NCBI RefSeq assembly: GCF_010015445.1
Contig: NC_053127.1
Span: 28,785,215 to 28,849,214 of the forward strand
Length of the DNA: 64,000 nt
Direction: 5' to 3'
From: Perca fluviatilis
Taxonomy: Eukaryota; Chordata; Actinopteri; Perciformes; Percidae
The notes beneath the pieces were generated by a model. That model worked only from the letters and a program-made list of their open reading frames with translations, was not told the origin of the DNA and did no database searches. Positions 11,527 to 24,159 of the stretch are shown one piece after another. The number at the start of each line of letters is the position of its first letter. Position 1 is the stretch's first letter. The position numbers and the translations under genes are program-made.

Positions 11527-14500
11527 ATGGCTGATCACACTTCTCCAGACTATTTCAGCTGCTCCCTGTGTGTGAACCTGCTGAGGGACCCTGTTGCTAT
11601 CCCCTGTGGCCACAGTTTCTGTATGGACTGCATCAGTGGTTACTGGAATGAGGCGGACTACACAGGGATTTACATTTGTCCCCAGTGTAAGATCACATTC
11701 ACCCAGAGGCCGGTGCTGCGGCCCAACGCCACTCTGAGCATGGTGGCTGAGAAGATCAAGAAGAGCGGTCTGAACCTCAACATCAACTTTCCCCAGGGGA
11801 ACTTCTGCGCCGGACCAAGTGACGTCCCCTGTGACTTCTGCTCTGGGAAGAAATTAAAGGCTGTGAAGTCCTGTCTTAACTGCCTGGCGTCCTACTGCGA
11901 GAAGCACCTGAAGCCACACTACGAGTCAGCCACATTCAAAAGGCACAAGCTGGTGGACGAGCTGGGAAACCTGGACAGGAAGATCTGCCCGCAGCACCAA
12001 AAGCCCCTGGAGCTCTTCTGTCGAACAGATCAGATGTGTATCTGCGCTATCTGCACAGTCAGTGAACACAAGGGCCATGACATTGTTTCTGCTGAGGCAG
12101 AGAGGGGTGAGAAACAGGTAAGAAATCCTCCTGTCTCTTTTGACGACTTATTTTATTAGATTCAATATTCAAAGGCACAGGAAAAGTGCTGTTGGAAGAA
12201 GAAAAAAACTTCTTCTCAGAAAATGGAAAGTGGGATTTCCTGTCAGAAAGATAAGCAAGTGAATTCAGTACGTATGATAGAAACCACAAGCTGAAACTCC
12301 TAATTCAACCGTAGTATGGTTTACAGGCTGATACACTTTTAAAAAAGAGGCACACTCTTGATACATTAGATTTATATCAACACTGTATTTTGAGTTAAAG
12401 CCAACAGGGTGTTTTTCCCTACTCCGTCTCCTGCACTACGACTGGCGCATGTACTTTGACCCCATTTCACCAAAGCTATCAGCTAAACTGGCAGCCACTC
12501 GCTGCCAAAACAAATCCAGCTCTCTGATTAGCTGTATGGAAGCCGGGGGAGGGTCTTACAGTTATCGCCCCTGAAAAAGCTGCTTTTCAGAGAATGTGGT
12601 GTTCCAGCTGTGGGAGAGATAACACAGAAACTGTCTGACTTCCTTCTGCTGCATTGGTTCCCACATGTGGGAGTGGGTCTGTAATGATACTGGAATGTCA
12701 GGGAGTCAAGGCCTTCAACACCTCATGATCACAACCAATCACAATGTTGTAACCACGATGCACATTCAAATGAATAACCAATCACATTGCCTGTAAAAGC
12801 ATGTAGAGTAGATAAGAGCGTCAACAGATACCGTGGTATAAATCTGCATCTTTCAGAGCTGTCTAGTTTTTTTTTATGCGTGATTCGTTTAGGAGGAGTG
12901 GTTTTTTGGCAGCCAGGAATATGGGTTAAAGGATTTTTGGGGCATGATGAAGTAATTAGTCATCCTACTGTTTTCATTACAACATGGGGAGTCTGGTTTC
13001 TCTCATCCAAAGATTTACAACCTGAGTTTCACACATCTCACTCCATCTCCCGCTTTCTCTCCCCTCCCCCTCTCATGTTCACTCCCCCCGTAGATTCCCC
13101 ACATTCCTCAAGCTTATCTTGAAGAATGGGTTGGTGGGCTTGAGTAAAAGCTGAATTAGAAGCCCTCTATTCTGCATGTCAGTGCTGCGTGCACCTTGAA
13201 GCATCTCTTTAAAAGTCAGGCAGCGGTAGATTCACATTCCAAACATGGCCAGAATTCCATTACAGATTTTTTCCCCCCCTCTCCCTCTGAGATAAAAGCT
13301 GGCTGTATTAAGAAGATTCTTTGAGCAGGGTTTATTAGACATGCCAAAGGGCCTCCCCACATATTCCTTGATGAGAAAGAATGTTTTTACTGAACCAACG
13401 AATACAAGGCGTTATATCTCATATGATAAACCAGCATGATATTCAAATCCGTTTTAATGCAACTTTTATGATCAACTTTCTGCATTATAATTTAAAAGAA
13501 GTCAGTACAGCCGATCAGCATGGGAGTGCACGCTTTACAAAACAGGGAAATAGATGGGTGTGTAATGTGCCTTTATTCTGCAGAAACTCCTGGGAGTCTC
13601 CCAGGCTGAGATTAGACAAAAATGCCAGGACAGGGTGAAGGAGCTGGAGGAACTGAAGACTGCTGTGGATTCATTGAAGGTAAGATTTAAATGTTGATAA
13701 TATCTTTAATTTCATGTATTTCCGTACTCTTGACGAAGGTCCAGAGGGACCGAAACATTAGTTTTCTTTAATAAATGGCGATGCTGCAGTAAGAGCAGTG
13801 TGCGGGATTTCCTCTTTCTCCGAGTCCTTGTATTTCCATGCACAAGAGAGACGTTGCTGTAAGACATGCACTATAGCAGTATCTTGTGTAAAACACTGAC
13901 ACCTTGGGTGCTCTGTCCAGAACTCGGCCCAGAGAGCCATGGTGGACAGCCAGAAGATGTTTGAGGACATGATCCGCTCCATTGAGAGGATGAGGTCAGA
14001 GGTGACCAAGCTGATTGGTATCAACGAGAAGGCTGCTTTCAACCAGTCCGAGGCTTTGATCGAGCGGCTGGAACAAGAGATCGATGAACTGAAGAAAAAG
14101 GAGACCGGCCTCAAGCAGCTGTACAGCACTGAGGACCACATCCACTTCCTGCAGGTAACATAAGAGCAGCTGTTTAATAGGAAATACATGGAGTTCTGAT
14201 TTGGGCCTAAAGCGTAGCGAAGTAATTACTATATGGGCAATTACTCAAGAACTGTACTTAACTTGAGTAGTTCCATTTCATGTTACCTTACACTTCTACT
14301 CCACTACATTTCAGAGGGAATTATTGTACTTTTTACTCCACTACATTTATTTGATAAATTGAGTTACTCGTTACTTTAAAGATTCAAATTATGAATACAA
14401 AATATTATCAAAAGATAAGATATATTATTTAAACTTTTACTTGAGTAAGGTTTTAAATGCAGGACTTTAACCTGTAACATATTATTTCTACTCTGTGGTA

Positions 14501-16112
14501 TTACTACTTTTACTTGAGTAAATGATCTGAGTACTTCTTCCACCTCTCTATACGAGTGTGGTTTTTAATAAGACAGCCTACTTGTTTATGATCACAACGA
14601 CATGTTAAGCCTGTCCTTGGTATCATTTTTGAGCGTAAGCATTTCTCAACAAGCAATTGAAGAGGCGTTAATAGCATCCCTTATTGTGAATGGAAATTTG
14701 GATGGACACAAACTGTGTCTATCTTTGGATGTCCTGCTTTACTATGAATCTAGCTATGAAGCGATTTGTTTAAAACACTTTAAAACCGTGCTCCATGTGT
14801 AAAAGTACATTTGGTCACCTCTATCTGTTACTCAGACGGTTTCATGTTGATGTACAGTATATTCGTCCTCATCACGACACTTTTCTTTTGCCATCAGAAC
14901 TTCAACTACCTCTGCACCCCCACTGATGACGGCTTCATACCGAAAGTGGTGCTGAACCCTGACTTCTCCTTCGGGGCTGTTAGGAAAGCTGTGAGCGAGA
15001 TCAAGGAACGCCTGGAGGAGTTTGGCAAAGAGGAGCTGCTTAAGATCTCCAAGTCAGGTGTGACCTTAGCAGCCCAAACACAAGACTTCTACACAATGGG
15101 CAGAACACGGCAAAAAACAAACAAACACGCAATTTACTAAATATGAATGCGTTCTGTCTTATAGTGAACGAGGTCCCAGTGTACACTACGGAGAGTCGAA
15201 CATTGGACAGAAGGAGCAGAGGTGAGTGCTGTCATGTCCTTTAGTAATGGAAGACTGAAGGAGGTCCATTATTACTGAGGTTGATAATGTAGTCGCCATT
15301 AATTTGCTGGAGTGAAAACACAAAGTGAATGAATCATAGAGTCAAAAACACATAACACACAAAAGAACTAAAGGCATGTGAGTGTGGGTGTATGCAGGTC
15401 ACATTGACCTAACACACTGCTTCTTTATGTGCAGGCAAAGAAATGGTGGACAACACTCCTCCAGAGCCGAAGACCAGAGCCGATTTTGTAAAATGTAGGT
15501 ATCTGGTGTACCTGAAATATGACAATTTAACTCACTTTAGCTGAACACAATTCTGTAACTAAATGTATACTGTATGTTGTTTCTCCCCCAGACTTCTGCC
15601 AGCTGAAACTGGACTCTAGCACAGCCTACAAGGAGCTGCACGTCTCAGACAACAACAGAAAAGTCATCCGCACCAGGGACCTGCAGCCCTACGGAGACAA
15701 CCCAGAGAGGTTTGACAGTTTTGCCCAGGTGCTGTGCCGGGAGGCCCTGTACGGGGGCCGCTTCTACTGGGAGATCGAGTGGAGCGGGGAGTTCTCCATT
15801 GGAGTGGCCTACAAGAGCATCAGCCGGAAGGGCAAAGGCTCACTGTGTCTGCTGGGATACAACGACAAATCCTGGAGCCTGCTCTGCTCTGACACGGGTT
15901 ACTCTGCCTGGCACAACCGGGTGGACAAAGCTGTCAGCGGCCCCCACTCCCCCAGAATAGGCGTGTACCTGGACCACAGTGCTGGTGTGCTGGCATTTTA
16001 CAGCATAGGCAACACCATGACCCTCCTGCACAGGTTTCAGACTACATTTGTTGAGCCTATCTATCCAGGCTTTGGAGTTGGAACCTCAGTCAGGATCTGT
16101 AATATCAAGTGA
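11527..16112 (+). CDS. TRIM-family E3 ubiquitin ligase (RING, B-boxes, coiled coil, PRY-SPRY), paralogue of the 505-5815 gene
   Basis: Seven coding exons give 572 aa in one frame: 11527-12117, 13584-13679, 13921-14154, 14898-15057, 15165-15221, 15435-15494 and 15592-16112 (TGA at 16110-16112), all with GT/AG borders. The start is the ATG in acaATGG, a good Kozak context. Exon 1 holds the RING (CSLC...CGHSFCMDC...CPQC) and two B-boxes (CDFC...CEKH, then CPQH...CAIC...HKGH). Exons 2-3 are coiled coil, and the last exon is PRY-SPRY. The predicted role is substrate ubiquitination, probably in innate immune signalling; the family supports this but nothing local proves it. Exons 2-4 (96, 234, 160 bp) match the minus-strand neighbour exactly. 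Linker exons 5 and 6 (57 and 60 bp) replace a single 87-bp exon there. The RING and B-box sequence is nearer the finTRIM/TRIM25/TRIM29 clade than other TRIMs. Orthology is not settled. Confidence 0.9.
14205..14550. repeat. interspersed repeat in TRIM intron 3
   Basis: Contains motifs repeated in many fish introns, such as ttttacttgagtaa and gatctgagtacttcttccacc, with internal near-repeats of ctccactacattt. It is non-coding. The element class was not recognised with certainty. Confidence 0.5.
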
Positions 16113-16900
16113 ACACCCGTATTTAAGCTCTCAAGTTTGAAAATCTGGAAATATTTTCCACATGTTACTCATAATACACAGCAATGGTTTTGGAATATAT
16201 ATTTTTGCTAATTTTTTAAACTGTACCAAACCACATTGTTTTTTTTTTTTGTTTTTTTTAAATGCACCCCACCCCCCAATGTGTATAGACTACATATTTT
16301 TTAACACTACACATCACATATTACGTTTTGCATTGTTTTGTCAAAATACATTGTCACTGTAGTTTTATAAAAACATTATTGAAATACATAATTACTACAT
16401 AATCACACAAGTACAATATAAAGTGTTATCACTTCTGGATCATAACTTCTGGATAATATTATGACATGTCACTATGTGAAAAACGTGAGCTACACCTGTG
16501 TTCTCACAGATGCATTAATTTCATAAAATAAAAAATGTACCCTGGGATAACCTAAGATCATTATATGAGGTCATTACATTGTTAGCCAATAGTATTGCAT
16601 AGTTCATTTAAAATATATTGCTCCCTTATGATCTTTATGACTAATACAGTAACATTCACATTGGTGCATTAACAGGTATTATTATGGTTTCAACACATTC
16701 AAAGGAATATTTCATTGTCGCTTCATTTTGTCATGTTTTGATATTATGTGATAGTTGTCATCAGTTGCTGAGTTTTTTTTTCACTTGAACTAACCCCTAT
16801 TATTTAATTTGTATGTAGGTTTACTTATATAAAAAACAGAATATAATTGATATCAAGAAAAGACTGTTTTTGTAACAAAATTATTTTATCGATAGTTCTA

Positions 16901-16906
16901 AATAAA
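16901..16906 (+). terminator. candidate poly(A) signal of the plus-strand TRIM gene
   Basis: AATAAA about 790 bases after the stop at 16112. Another AATAAA occurs at 16527-16532. Either could be used, so the 3' UTR could be about 430 or 810 bases. Confidence 0.4.
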
Positions 16907-17316
16907 GAGCTATGTGAACGAATAGATTTTTGTGTTTTTGAGATTATTTATCTATTTCTACATTATAACATAAGGACCAGATGTTGTTGTATCTATATTG
17001 CCAAATTAAAGGTTTATTAGATTAGAAATAATAGCTCTACATGATATGAATTTAAATGAGAAGACAGAGCTAATTGTTTGATTCCTTTTATTGTTTGTGC
17101 TTTCACAAATGCACGTTCTAAAACATTTCAAAAGTACCTGTATCAGGGATATCATTTGAACTTTGAAAGATTTAACTGGAATGTGAACCTTTCAATGTAT
17201 ACACACATTCACACGTATCTGTGACTAACCAGAACACCTGCTCTGAAACAGATGACAGCACCAAGACTTCTTAAGCACAGACGATACTAACAGCCCCCTC
17301 TGTTGGCTGACTACAG

Positions 17317-17343
17317 GAACTGAACTGAACTGAACTGAACTGA
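17317..17343 (+). repeat. (AACTG)n pentanucleotide repeat
   Basis: About five perfect tandem copies of the pentamer aactg in the intergenic DNA between the plus-strand TRIM gene and atp5mg. Confidence 0.9.
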
Positions 17344-18772
17344 AAGAAAAATGACCAGTGGCTATAGGTATGATCATCATTACAGTCGCTGAGTTGAATC
17401 AACACCTCTGCAGTTTCAACAACATCTGTACATTATAATCTTCATGAAGGGAGGATTTAATGCAGGACTGATGTATTGGACAGTTTTAGTTAGGGACACC
17501 TAATAAACAACTGAGACTAACTAAGTGATAATTGTTAGCCTACTCTTAACAGTCACAGCTGCACAGAACAAACACACTATTCTGGACTTTGTCCTGCAGC
17601 TCCAGTTCAAAACTCCAAAAGAAAAAGTACCTCTAGCTCAGTGTGCGCACCATGCATGTAAGTCTTCCCCCGTTCCTGTCTATCACTATCTAATAAGAAT
17701 AAATAAATAAAGATCTATGGCTGTGTGTGTCAGGGTTTCTGGTGTCAGGCCTAGCTCCAGGACACATTGCATGGTATATTAAGCATGTGTATTAGGGCTG
17801 CTTAACCTTCCCTCTCGTTCACCTTTACCTGCACATCAGCAGCCTGCTGATTTAAAGTCAAGCTGCAACACTGTTCTGTTTGTATCTTCGAAGGTGGTTA
17901 ATATCAGAAAATATGAAATTTACTTTAGATCCATTTTAACAAAATGCTTCAGATGTCTGCACTAATCTACAATAAGACAGCAATATACTGTATTACAATA
18001 CATACAATGTACTGTTATAATTGTCCAAACAGCAGCCCATACACACCAACGTGCGTCTAAAACCAGCTCCTTATGTACATATTTATCTTTGAGAGTAATA
18101 ATCTAAATTGTTTGTCAGTGCATGTTCAAGACAAGTACAAATCCAATGAAGGCATTAAGGAAGATATGGGATATGACACATTCAAGTAAGAGGTCCAGGA
18201 CAGTATGTGGTTTATTCATGTAGCTATGGTTTTCAAAGCAGGAACAATTGTTTCTATTTTTTTTTCTCCACATGCATACTGTTTCATAAAGTAAAACACA
18301 TTGGAGGTTCCTAACGATGATGACACCATTAAGCTACGAGCCTGTGTCTCAGAAGACATTTTAAAGACTCTAAACAGACACTGGTATTTTCAGTTATTCT
18401 GGCTGACTAGACCTCTTCCCAGGACTGTGTGGGCATGTGAAGACTGATTAATTGACATTTTCCTTGGCCGCCGGTCAATGTTGTTGGACGTGATAGGGCA
18501 GGACAAATGACACCTTTATCATTCTTACTGGTAGATTATTTTTGACCCAATAACTTCCCATCCACACTCCGGCCCACATTCAACCTGAGCAGAGGTCTGA
18601 TTAGCCAGAATAACTGAAAAAACCTGTGTGGGTGTTCAAGGGCTTTAAGTAAAAGGAAAAACTCAGGTGTTAGCAATTACAATAACGATGTCTCCATTGT
18701 CCGATAGCGAGCCAGCACCCACGATACCAAGCTCCTAACACCAAAGCAGGAACGTCATAAAATAATTTCATT
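17344..18772. other. intergenic DNA between TRIM and atp5mg
   Basis: No ORF with recognisable content and no structured element identified. The DNA is AT-rich with short A/T runs. Confidence 0.5.
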
Positions 18773-18963
18773 ATTTATTTATGTAAAGATTTTTTTTGGG
18801 GCCTTTCAGCCTTTAACGCAAAGGACAGCCAGATATGAAAGGGGAGAGAGAGGGGGAAGACATGCAGGAAAATCATCCAGGTCGGACTCAAACCCTGGAC
18901 CTTCTGCGTCAAGGCATACACCTCTGTGTGCGCCTGCTCTACCAACTGAGCTAACCCGGCCAC
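18773..18963 (-). mobile_element. tRNA-derived SINE
   Basis: Read on the minus strand it starts with a tRNA-like head (ttagctcagttggtagagc, an A-box region) and a B-box-like ggtccagggtttgagtcc. A body rich in ct (ccccctctctctcccct) follows, ending in an A-run. The same family, in sense orientation, occurs at 42231-42365. It is a retroposon, not a functional tRNA gene, because the acceptor and anticodon stems are not conserved. Confidence 0.8.
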
Positions 18964-19194
18964 AACTAATTTCATTATTTACCCCTAAGCTTTTCCTACT
19001 GTGTCCTCTGTGAAGAAGGACCAGTGTGTATGAACTATACCAAAAACACTTATTAAATATACTGGATAGAATTGTTCTACATCACTCCTATTTCCTTCAG
19101 CTTTATGCTTACATTTGTAGAATACATCTGTGTTATACAAAAATCAAGGAGTCAGAAAACAAGTCTTTTTTTTTTTTTTAACAATAGACATCTG

Positions 19195-19200
19195 TTTATT
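19195..19200 (-). terminator. atp5mg: candidate poly(A) signal of atp5mg
   Basis: AATAAA on the minus strand, 77 bases after the stop codon. The short 3' UTR suits this small mitochondrial gene. Confidence 0.6.
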
Positions 19201-19276
19201 GGTTCCCAGGATTCTTACAGGAAGTTGAACGTACAACGCTCAAACGAAGAAGAGAAAAAGTATGACAGTCCAAATT

Positions 19277-22148
19277 TCAGACAGCATAGCCGACAATGCC
19301 TCCTTTGCCGATGCACTCTCCAATGTAGAACCACATCAACACTTCAGTGGCCACCAGTCCGTTCCTTAAAGCATCCTGTAAGGGAAAAACACTTTGTTTA
19401 GATTTTCTTCTGGAGAAAAGTATCAAGCACAATGTTACTGTAAGTCTTTTCCTTGTGGATTGATTTGATCATGTTTATTTTGTACAGCAGACTAACAATG
19501 AAATGAGAATAATACTGATGAATGCAACTCACTTTTAGCATGCAATGAACAATTACTTTGCCATGTTCTGAGATTTAAAAAAAAATTTGATTTATGACCT
19601 GTCCTATTAGATGTTTCGTATGTTCATTTTGACATGTATTTGTGTTAATGGGTTACTGTGTGAGGTTGCAGAGACCTGCAAATGACAAAATACATTTTCA
19701 AATTACGTTCATCACTGACAGCGATCAATGATGAGATTCTGATTACATAACCTCTATGATACACATAAACCCATAGGCATAATTTACAGGGTGGGAGGGA
19801 GGTTACAAAACCCCCCAATAATCAAAACTGGCCAGTGCAACCCACCCCAAAAACCTATTATACATTTGCTTTACATAAACAAAAAGGCATTTCCACCATA
19901 AAATGATGCCGAAAAGGCATAAATTGTTGCAGAAAAAAAGCTTTTTTGAAGCTTTGTTAAGTATATGCTAACCCCTATATATGTAAGTAACTGCAGTTGA
20001 TTAGCCCAGATTTTGCGAGCTGTACTGCTGAGACTACCCTCTTATGCATAAACCTCACTAAATGTTTACGAAGCTTACAAAAACAAAATTATCAGTGAGG
20101 CATAAGAAAAAAAAATATAAAATATAAAAATTTAAAAATATACATATTTAAAAAATACAATTCCAATTGTTTTAGTGATCACTGGATATCTAACCACTTT
20201 GGCATATCAAACCAGATTAATTTGCATGGTTTTGCCATCAAAGTTAACCTTTAAGATGAAGGACATCTACAATGATTTTGGTCACCAACTGCATATTTGT
20301 GAAACAGTTCGCGGGGAGTCAAACCTCGATTGCAAAGTCGCTTGCTTATTGCTTAGTCGTAGTAGATTTTTCCTATTTTATCAGGATATCAGAAACTGTC
20401 CACTTCTTGTTTGTTTATTTTCATGTATCTTACAGCTACCACAACCTAGTGTGTGCTGTCAATTACTCTAGATAACAAGTTCTGTGAACCAGAGGCCTGT
20501 ACTACGAAGCAAGATTTGGCGCTAACGAGGTAACTTCAGGTTCAACCCAAGGTTCTCTGTATCACGACGGTGGATCACTTGGTACCGGGTTAAATCGCTG
20601 TGGTAACTTACGCTGAACACCTAATGTTGGAGATTAGAGATCAACCGGTGTAAAAGCACCGCCTACTGACCAATCAATACTCGATGGATAACGGCATCAC
20701 CGTTCTTAGAAGAGGTGAGCTCATAAAAGTTAAACATTTAGAGACAGACAACCACGTTAGCATTCCCTGATGGGTATTTTCTATGAAAGATATAGATTTT
20801 CAGCGGAGGGAATTACGTAGAAGCTATTTGTCGGCTTCTTGAGCCGTGGGTTGCCCATCGGTTTGAATAATATTTTTATATTTTTGATTTGCTCTCACGA
20901 TCGCTTACCACTGCCAGGGTTGCAACTGAAATAAAAGGCTAAAGCAATGACAGTTCATGGAAAGCATAAGGGTAATTATGGTAAGATCTTGTGCCTGACC
21001 TATGGGGAAGTGATATTGAAAAGCGTGATTTACACATGTACAGCGTCACCTATTTTTTTGCCAGCTTTCCTCCCTGTTTTAGGAAGCTGCGATTGTATTG
21101 CGTTTTGCCTGTAAAACCGTGTCTGTGTTGTTTATATTTATGTAGAATTATAGTTTGCCCCTATGTAAAATATGCGGCTCTAGTAGATGTTTGCGATTGG
21201 TCGTGCTGTGCAAACACCGCCTCTTATGTGAACGCGCGCGCCGCTGGATTGGGAAACCCTGGGTTGAACTAGTTGATAACCAGCGTCGTGACACAGGTTA
21301 TGCGGGACCGCGGTTGTTAGGGTTAGGTGAAGCCGGATAACTGAAATCAATCCAGGGCATGTTGATCTTGATTCCTAGTACAGGCCTCTGGTCTTAAAAT
21401 CAGCACAACACAGACAAACTGACAATTTAGATGCTTGTATTGGGATTTCTAAAAGTATGGCTATAGTGGGATGGGTAGGGAATCACACGAGGCTCGTTGG
21501 AAGATATGTAAAACACAGTTATGGAATTGTTTAGTAGATATGGACGCAAATAGGTTGACGAGGAAAATATTCTCTGGGATAAACACATTCTTGATTCTTG
21601 GTCTAAAGATATATGCTAATTGTTTCGTAACTATGGGTTTGGTGAGTGGTTTCTTAATATTAAAAACTGAATATTGGTTTGTTTAAAGAATCTGTGTTTG
21701 CTAAAGACAAAGAGCAGTGGGCCAACGATATATGGGCTAATCCAAAATTGCGTATTTTTATGATGATAAAACCTGAATATGGCTAAGAGAATTATGTTGT
21801 ATATAATTTGTCTAAAAGGCAAAGATCTCTATGTGCACAGTTGAGATGTGGCGCGTTACTTTTAACTATTGAAACAGGACGATATGTTAACGTAGAAGAG
21901 GGGGAAAAAACAGTTGTTTGAATGATATAGAAAATGAGTTCCATTTTGTTTTCTACTGTCCTTTTTTTTTTATTGTGAACAGTGGGACTCTTTGTTTAGT
22001 AAGATAAAAGCAGGGATTGATTTGGTAAATATGGATGATGCTAAAAATTGTAGATGGCTGTTCACATGTGAAATCAAAGAAAGCCTGGGAGAAGAGGAAT
22101 AAAGCTCTTTACCGAGAGGATCCCTAGATGAGGATTTGTTGTTTGTAT

Positions 22149-22179
<31 letters not shown>

Positions 22180-22182
22180 ATG

Positions 22183-22257
<75 letters not shown>

Positions 22258-23121
22258 TTTTATTTCGCCAAATGATTTGTATATGGGACAGGAAGACGTT
22301 TGCTAAATAAATTTGTGGTGTCTTGTAATCCCATGTGGGATGGGCCAAATGTTTGGCATGACACAGAAATAAAATTAAACCAAGTATGGCCTATCACCAT
22401 AGTTTAAGAAAATACTTGATGCATTTTTAACTAATCATTGGAGAGTTCTCTTTATATACACACCCCCACACACACACACAAAACAAGGTCTGTCTGGCAA
22501 TAACACACGCACCTTCACTGTGGTTTGACCGAGACGTCCTGACTGGACACCCTTGATGAGGTTTGTGGCCCCCTCGATGGCCTTGGGGATCTCGGCAGGG
22601 GAAGGGGGGACAAGTTCGACACGGGCATAGTACCAGAAGGTTGCTAGCCGAGGTTTTGAGTAGGTGACAGCGGCTACGAGAAAAGAAATAATGAAATTAC
22701 GACTCTGGTGCTACTTTCTTAGGCTGCGGCTAAAGTTAGCTGCAGGGCTCCTTGCATGTTGATTGGTAGCTTTAGCCACTTTAGCTATATGGAGTGTGCT
22801 TGAGTGTAAACTATACAAATCACGAGTGCTAGCTAGCTAAAAACAACTTAGTAAGACAAATGAAAGCAACATGGAATCACAATTCGTTTTCTAAGCCGAA
22901 TAGCATTAGCATAGCATCCACTTCATTCAATTGATGGCTGGTTCTCTGTGCAATTGACAGAAGCGGCCTAGCCAACGTTACGTCTTGTCAATAAAGATGT
23001 TACAACCTGTAATTCAGTGCCCCGTTATTTGATACATGTTATGATTAATAACACAATAAATGTACTTACCGCCGAGCAGGGTAGGTACTTTAGCGACAAG
23101 TTTCTGCACTGCCTGTGCCAT
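19277..23121 (-). CDS. atp5mg: mitochondrial ATP synthase membrane subunit g
   Basis: Three coding exons give 103 aa: 23121-23070 (52 bp), 22673-22513 (161 bp) and 19375-19277 (99 bp, stop 19279-19277), with GT/AG borders and phases that fit. The protein begins [20 protein letters not shown]. It has the [21 protein letters not shown] block and ends with [21 protein letters not shown], as in vertebrate subunit g. The length equals the usual 103 aa. Subunit g sits in the inner-membrane Fo sector with subunit e and supports dimerisation of ATP synthase and cristae shape. The C-terminal hydrophobic segment (about residues 79-99) is the membrane helix, with a GxxxG-type spacing. Intron 2 (3.1 kb) holds a TIR element, a LINE remnant and microsatellites, and none of them touches the coding exons. 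The former symbol is atp5l. Confidence 0.95.
19780..19870. repeat. probable short interspersed repeat in atp5mg intron 2
   Basis: The stretch containing gggtgggagggaggttac and aaaaccccccaataatc resembles a sequence often met in fish introns. It is non-coding and the family is unknown. Confidence 0.3.
20489..21391. mobile_element. non-autonomous DNA transposon with terminal inverted repeats (unclassified)
   Basis: The left end reads ccagaggcctgtactacg, and the reverse complement of the right end reads ccagaggcctgtactagg. Similarity continues for about 27 bases (24 identical). The element is 903 bp, lies in atp5mg intron 2 and carries no recognisable transposase. No clear target-site duplication was seen, so the superfamily is open. 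Confidence 0.7.
21440..22440 (+). mobile_element. degenerate LINE remnant (3' part of ORF2)
   Basis: Broken frames contain pieces like those at the C-terminal end of fish non-LTR retrotransposon ORF2: a [11 protein letters not shown] segment at 21540-21577, and further on the rCG...[11 protein letters not shown] and [10 protein letters not shown]...Y zinc-knuckle-like block at 21846-21985. Several frameshifts and a long microsatellite interrupt it. It lies in atp5mg intron 2. The clade is uncertain. Confidence 0.5.
22154..22257 (+). repeat. compound microsatellite (TG)n-(TA)n-(CA)n
   Basis: About 26 bases of tg, then about 67 bases of ta, then a short ca run, within the LINE remnant in atp5mg intron 2. 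The same order, ca-ta-ca, is seen at 34045-34147. Confidence 0.95.
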
Positions 23122-23744
23122 GTTGAAGTGTTTCGTCGATGCTAACTGCACCCCCGTTTCCTGCTAGCCGACTGAATGTCACCTCCAGGAGCAGGACCTG
23201 TCTCAGCAGCTGACCACACAACTGCCTGTACAGAAACAGCCTGCTCTTCTTCTTTATTATGGTTTAACATTATTACGTGTTTACATGACGCAATGTACTC
23301 AATTGAACGTTTCCAGAATTTCTATTAAATTTGATTCTCGCTTTTTCTACAATGTTTAACATTACAGTCCAGTAACAGAATAAAAAAAATATTACGATAG
23401 CTCACTGTTAAACAGCTACATGTGTGCCATATGGCCAATAGAGGGTACAATGAGCCGTATTATTGCCCATCAGATCACAAATTAGGCAGGACCTCAACAC
23501 TGCCAAACAGTATCACAGTCAATTAGACTCAGATCAGTTACATGAAAATCTTGAGGTATGGTTACATGAATTCTGCTGAAACACCTATTGTGAACACCAC
23601 CACTCAACAGAGTTTCATGCTTTCATTATTTTCACGTGGCTCTTTTGTGTTTGTGTTATGTAAGCTTTTAGGCTATGTCATTTTTGGAAGTTCAACATGG
23701 CAAATGGTTAGTAAATATCTAGAGATATAAGTAAGTTTGCACTT
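23122..23744. other. upstream region of atp5mg
   Basis: Presumed promoter and 5' UTR of atp5mg next to the ATG at 23121, then unannotated AT-rich DNA up to the LINE target site. No TATA box was recognised. Confidence 0.4.
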
Positions 23745-24159
23745 AAAAATGTCGCACAACAATAAAGGTGGGGGTGCTGCCCGAGTGATTCTCAGTGTGT
23801 GGAAGCATCCATCTCCTCCAGAGTTTAACAGGTGGAAAGAAAATATGCTGAAAATTGTGTCATATGAAAAATTCTTAGCCAGGATTAATGATGATACGGA
23901 GGGATTTGACAAATCTTGGGGACGGGTTTTTGACTGAGATTGATGGATTCTTTTTATTTTTTAGTGCGCTTCTCTTTTGCTATTATTTTTGTGGTGTTAC
24001 ATGTATAGGCACTTTATAATTTGATTTTATTGGATCTTTTTTGTGTCGGTCTGTAGTGGTTATTGATAATGGGCCCAAAATGCAAATGTGAATTAATTAT
24101 GTGTTTGGAAGCTATTTTTTTTGTGGGTGTTTTGTTTTGTTTAAAATGTTAAAAATATA

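Noticed and set aside
21970..22348. Frames with long Tyr-Ile or Thr-His repeats
   Set aside because: They are translations of the (TG)n(TA)n(CA)n microsatellite.
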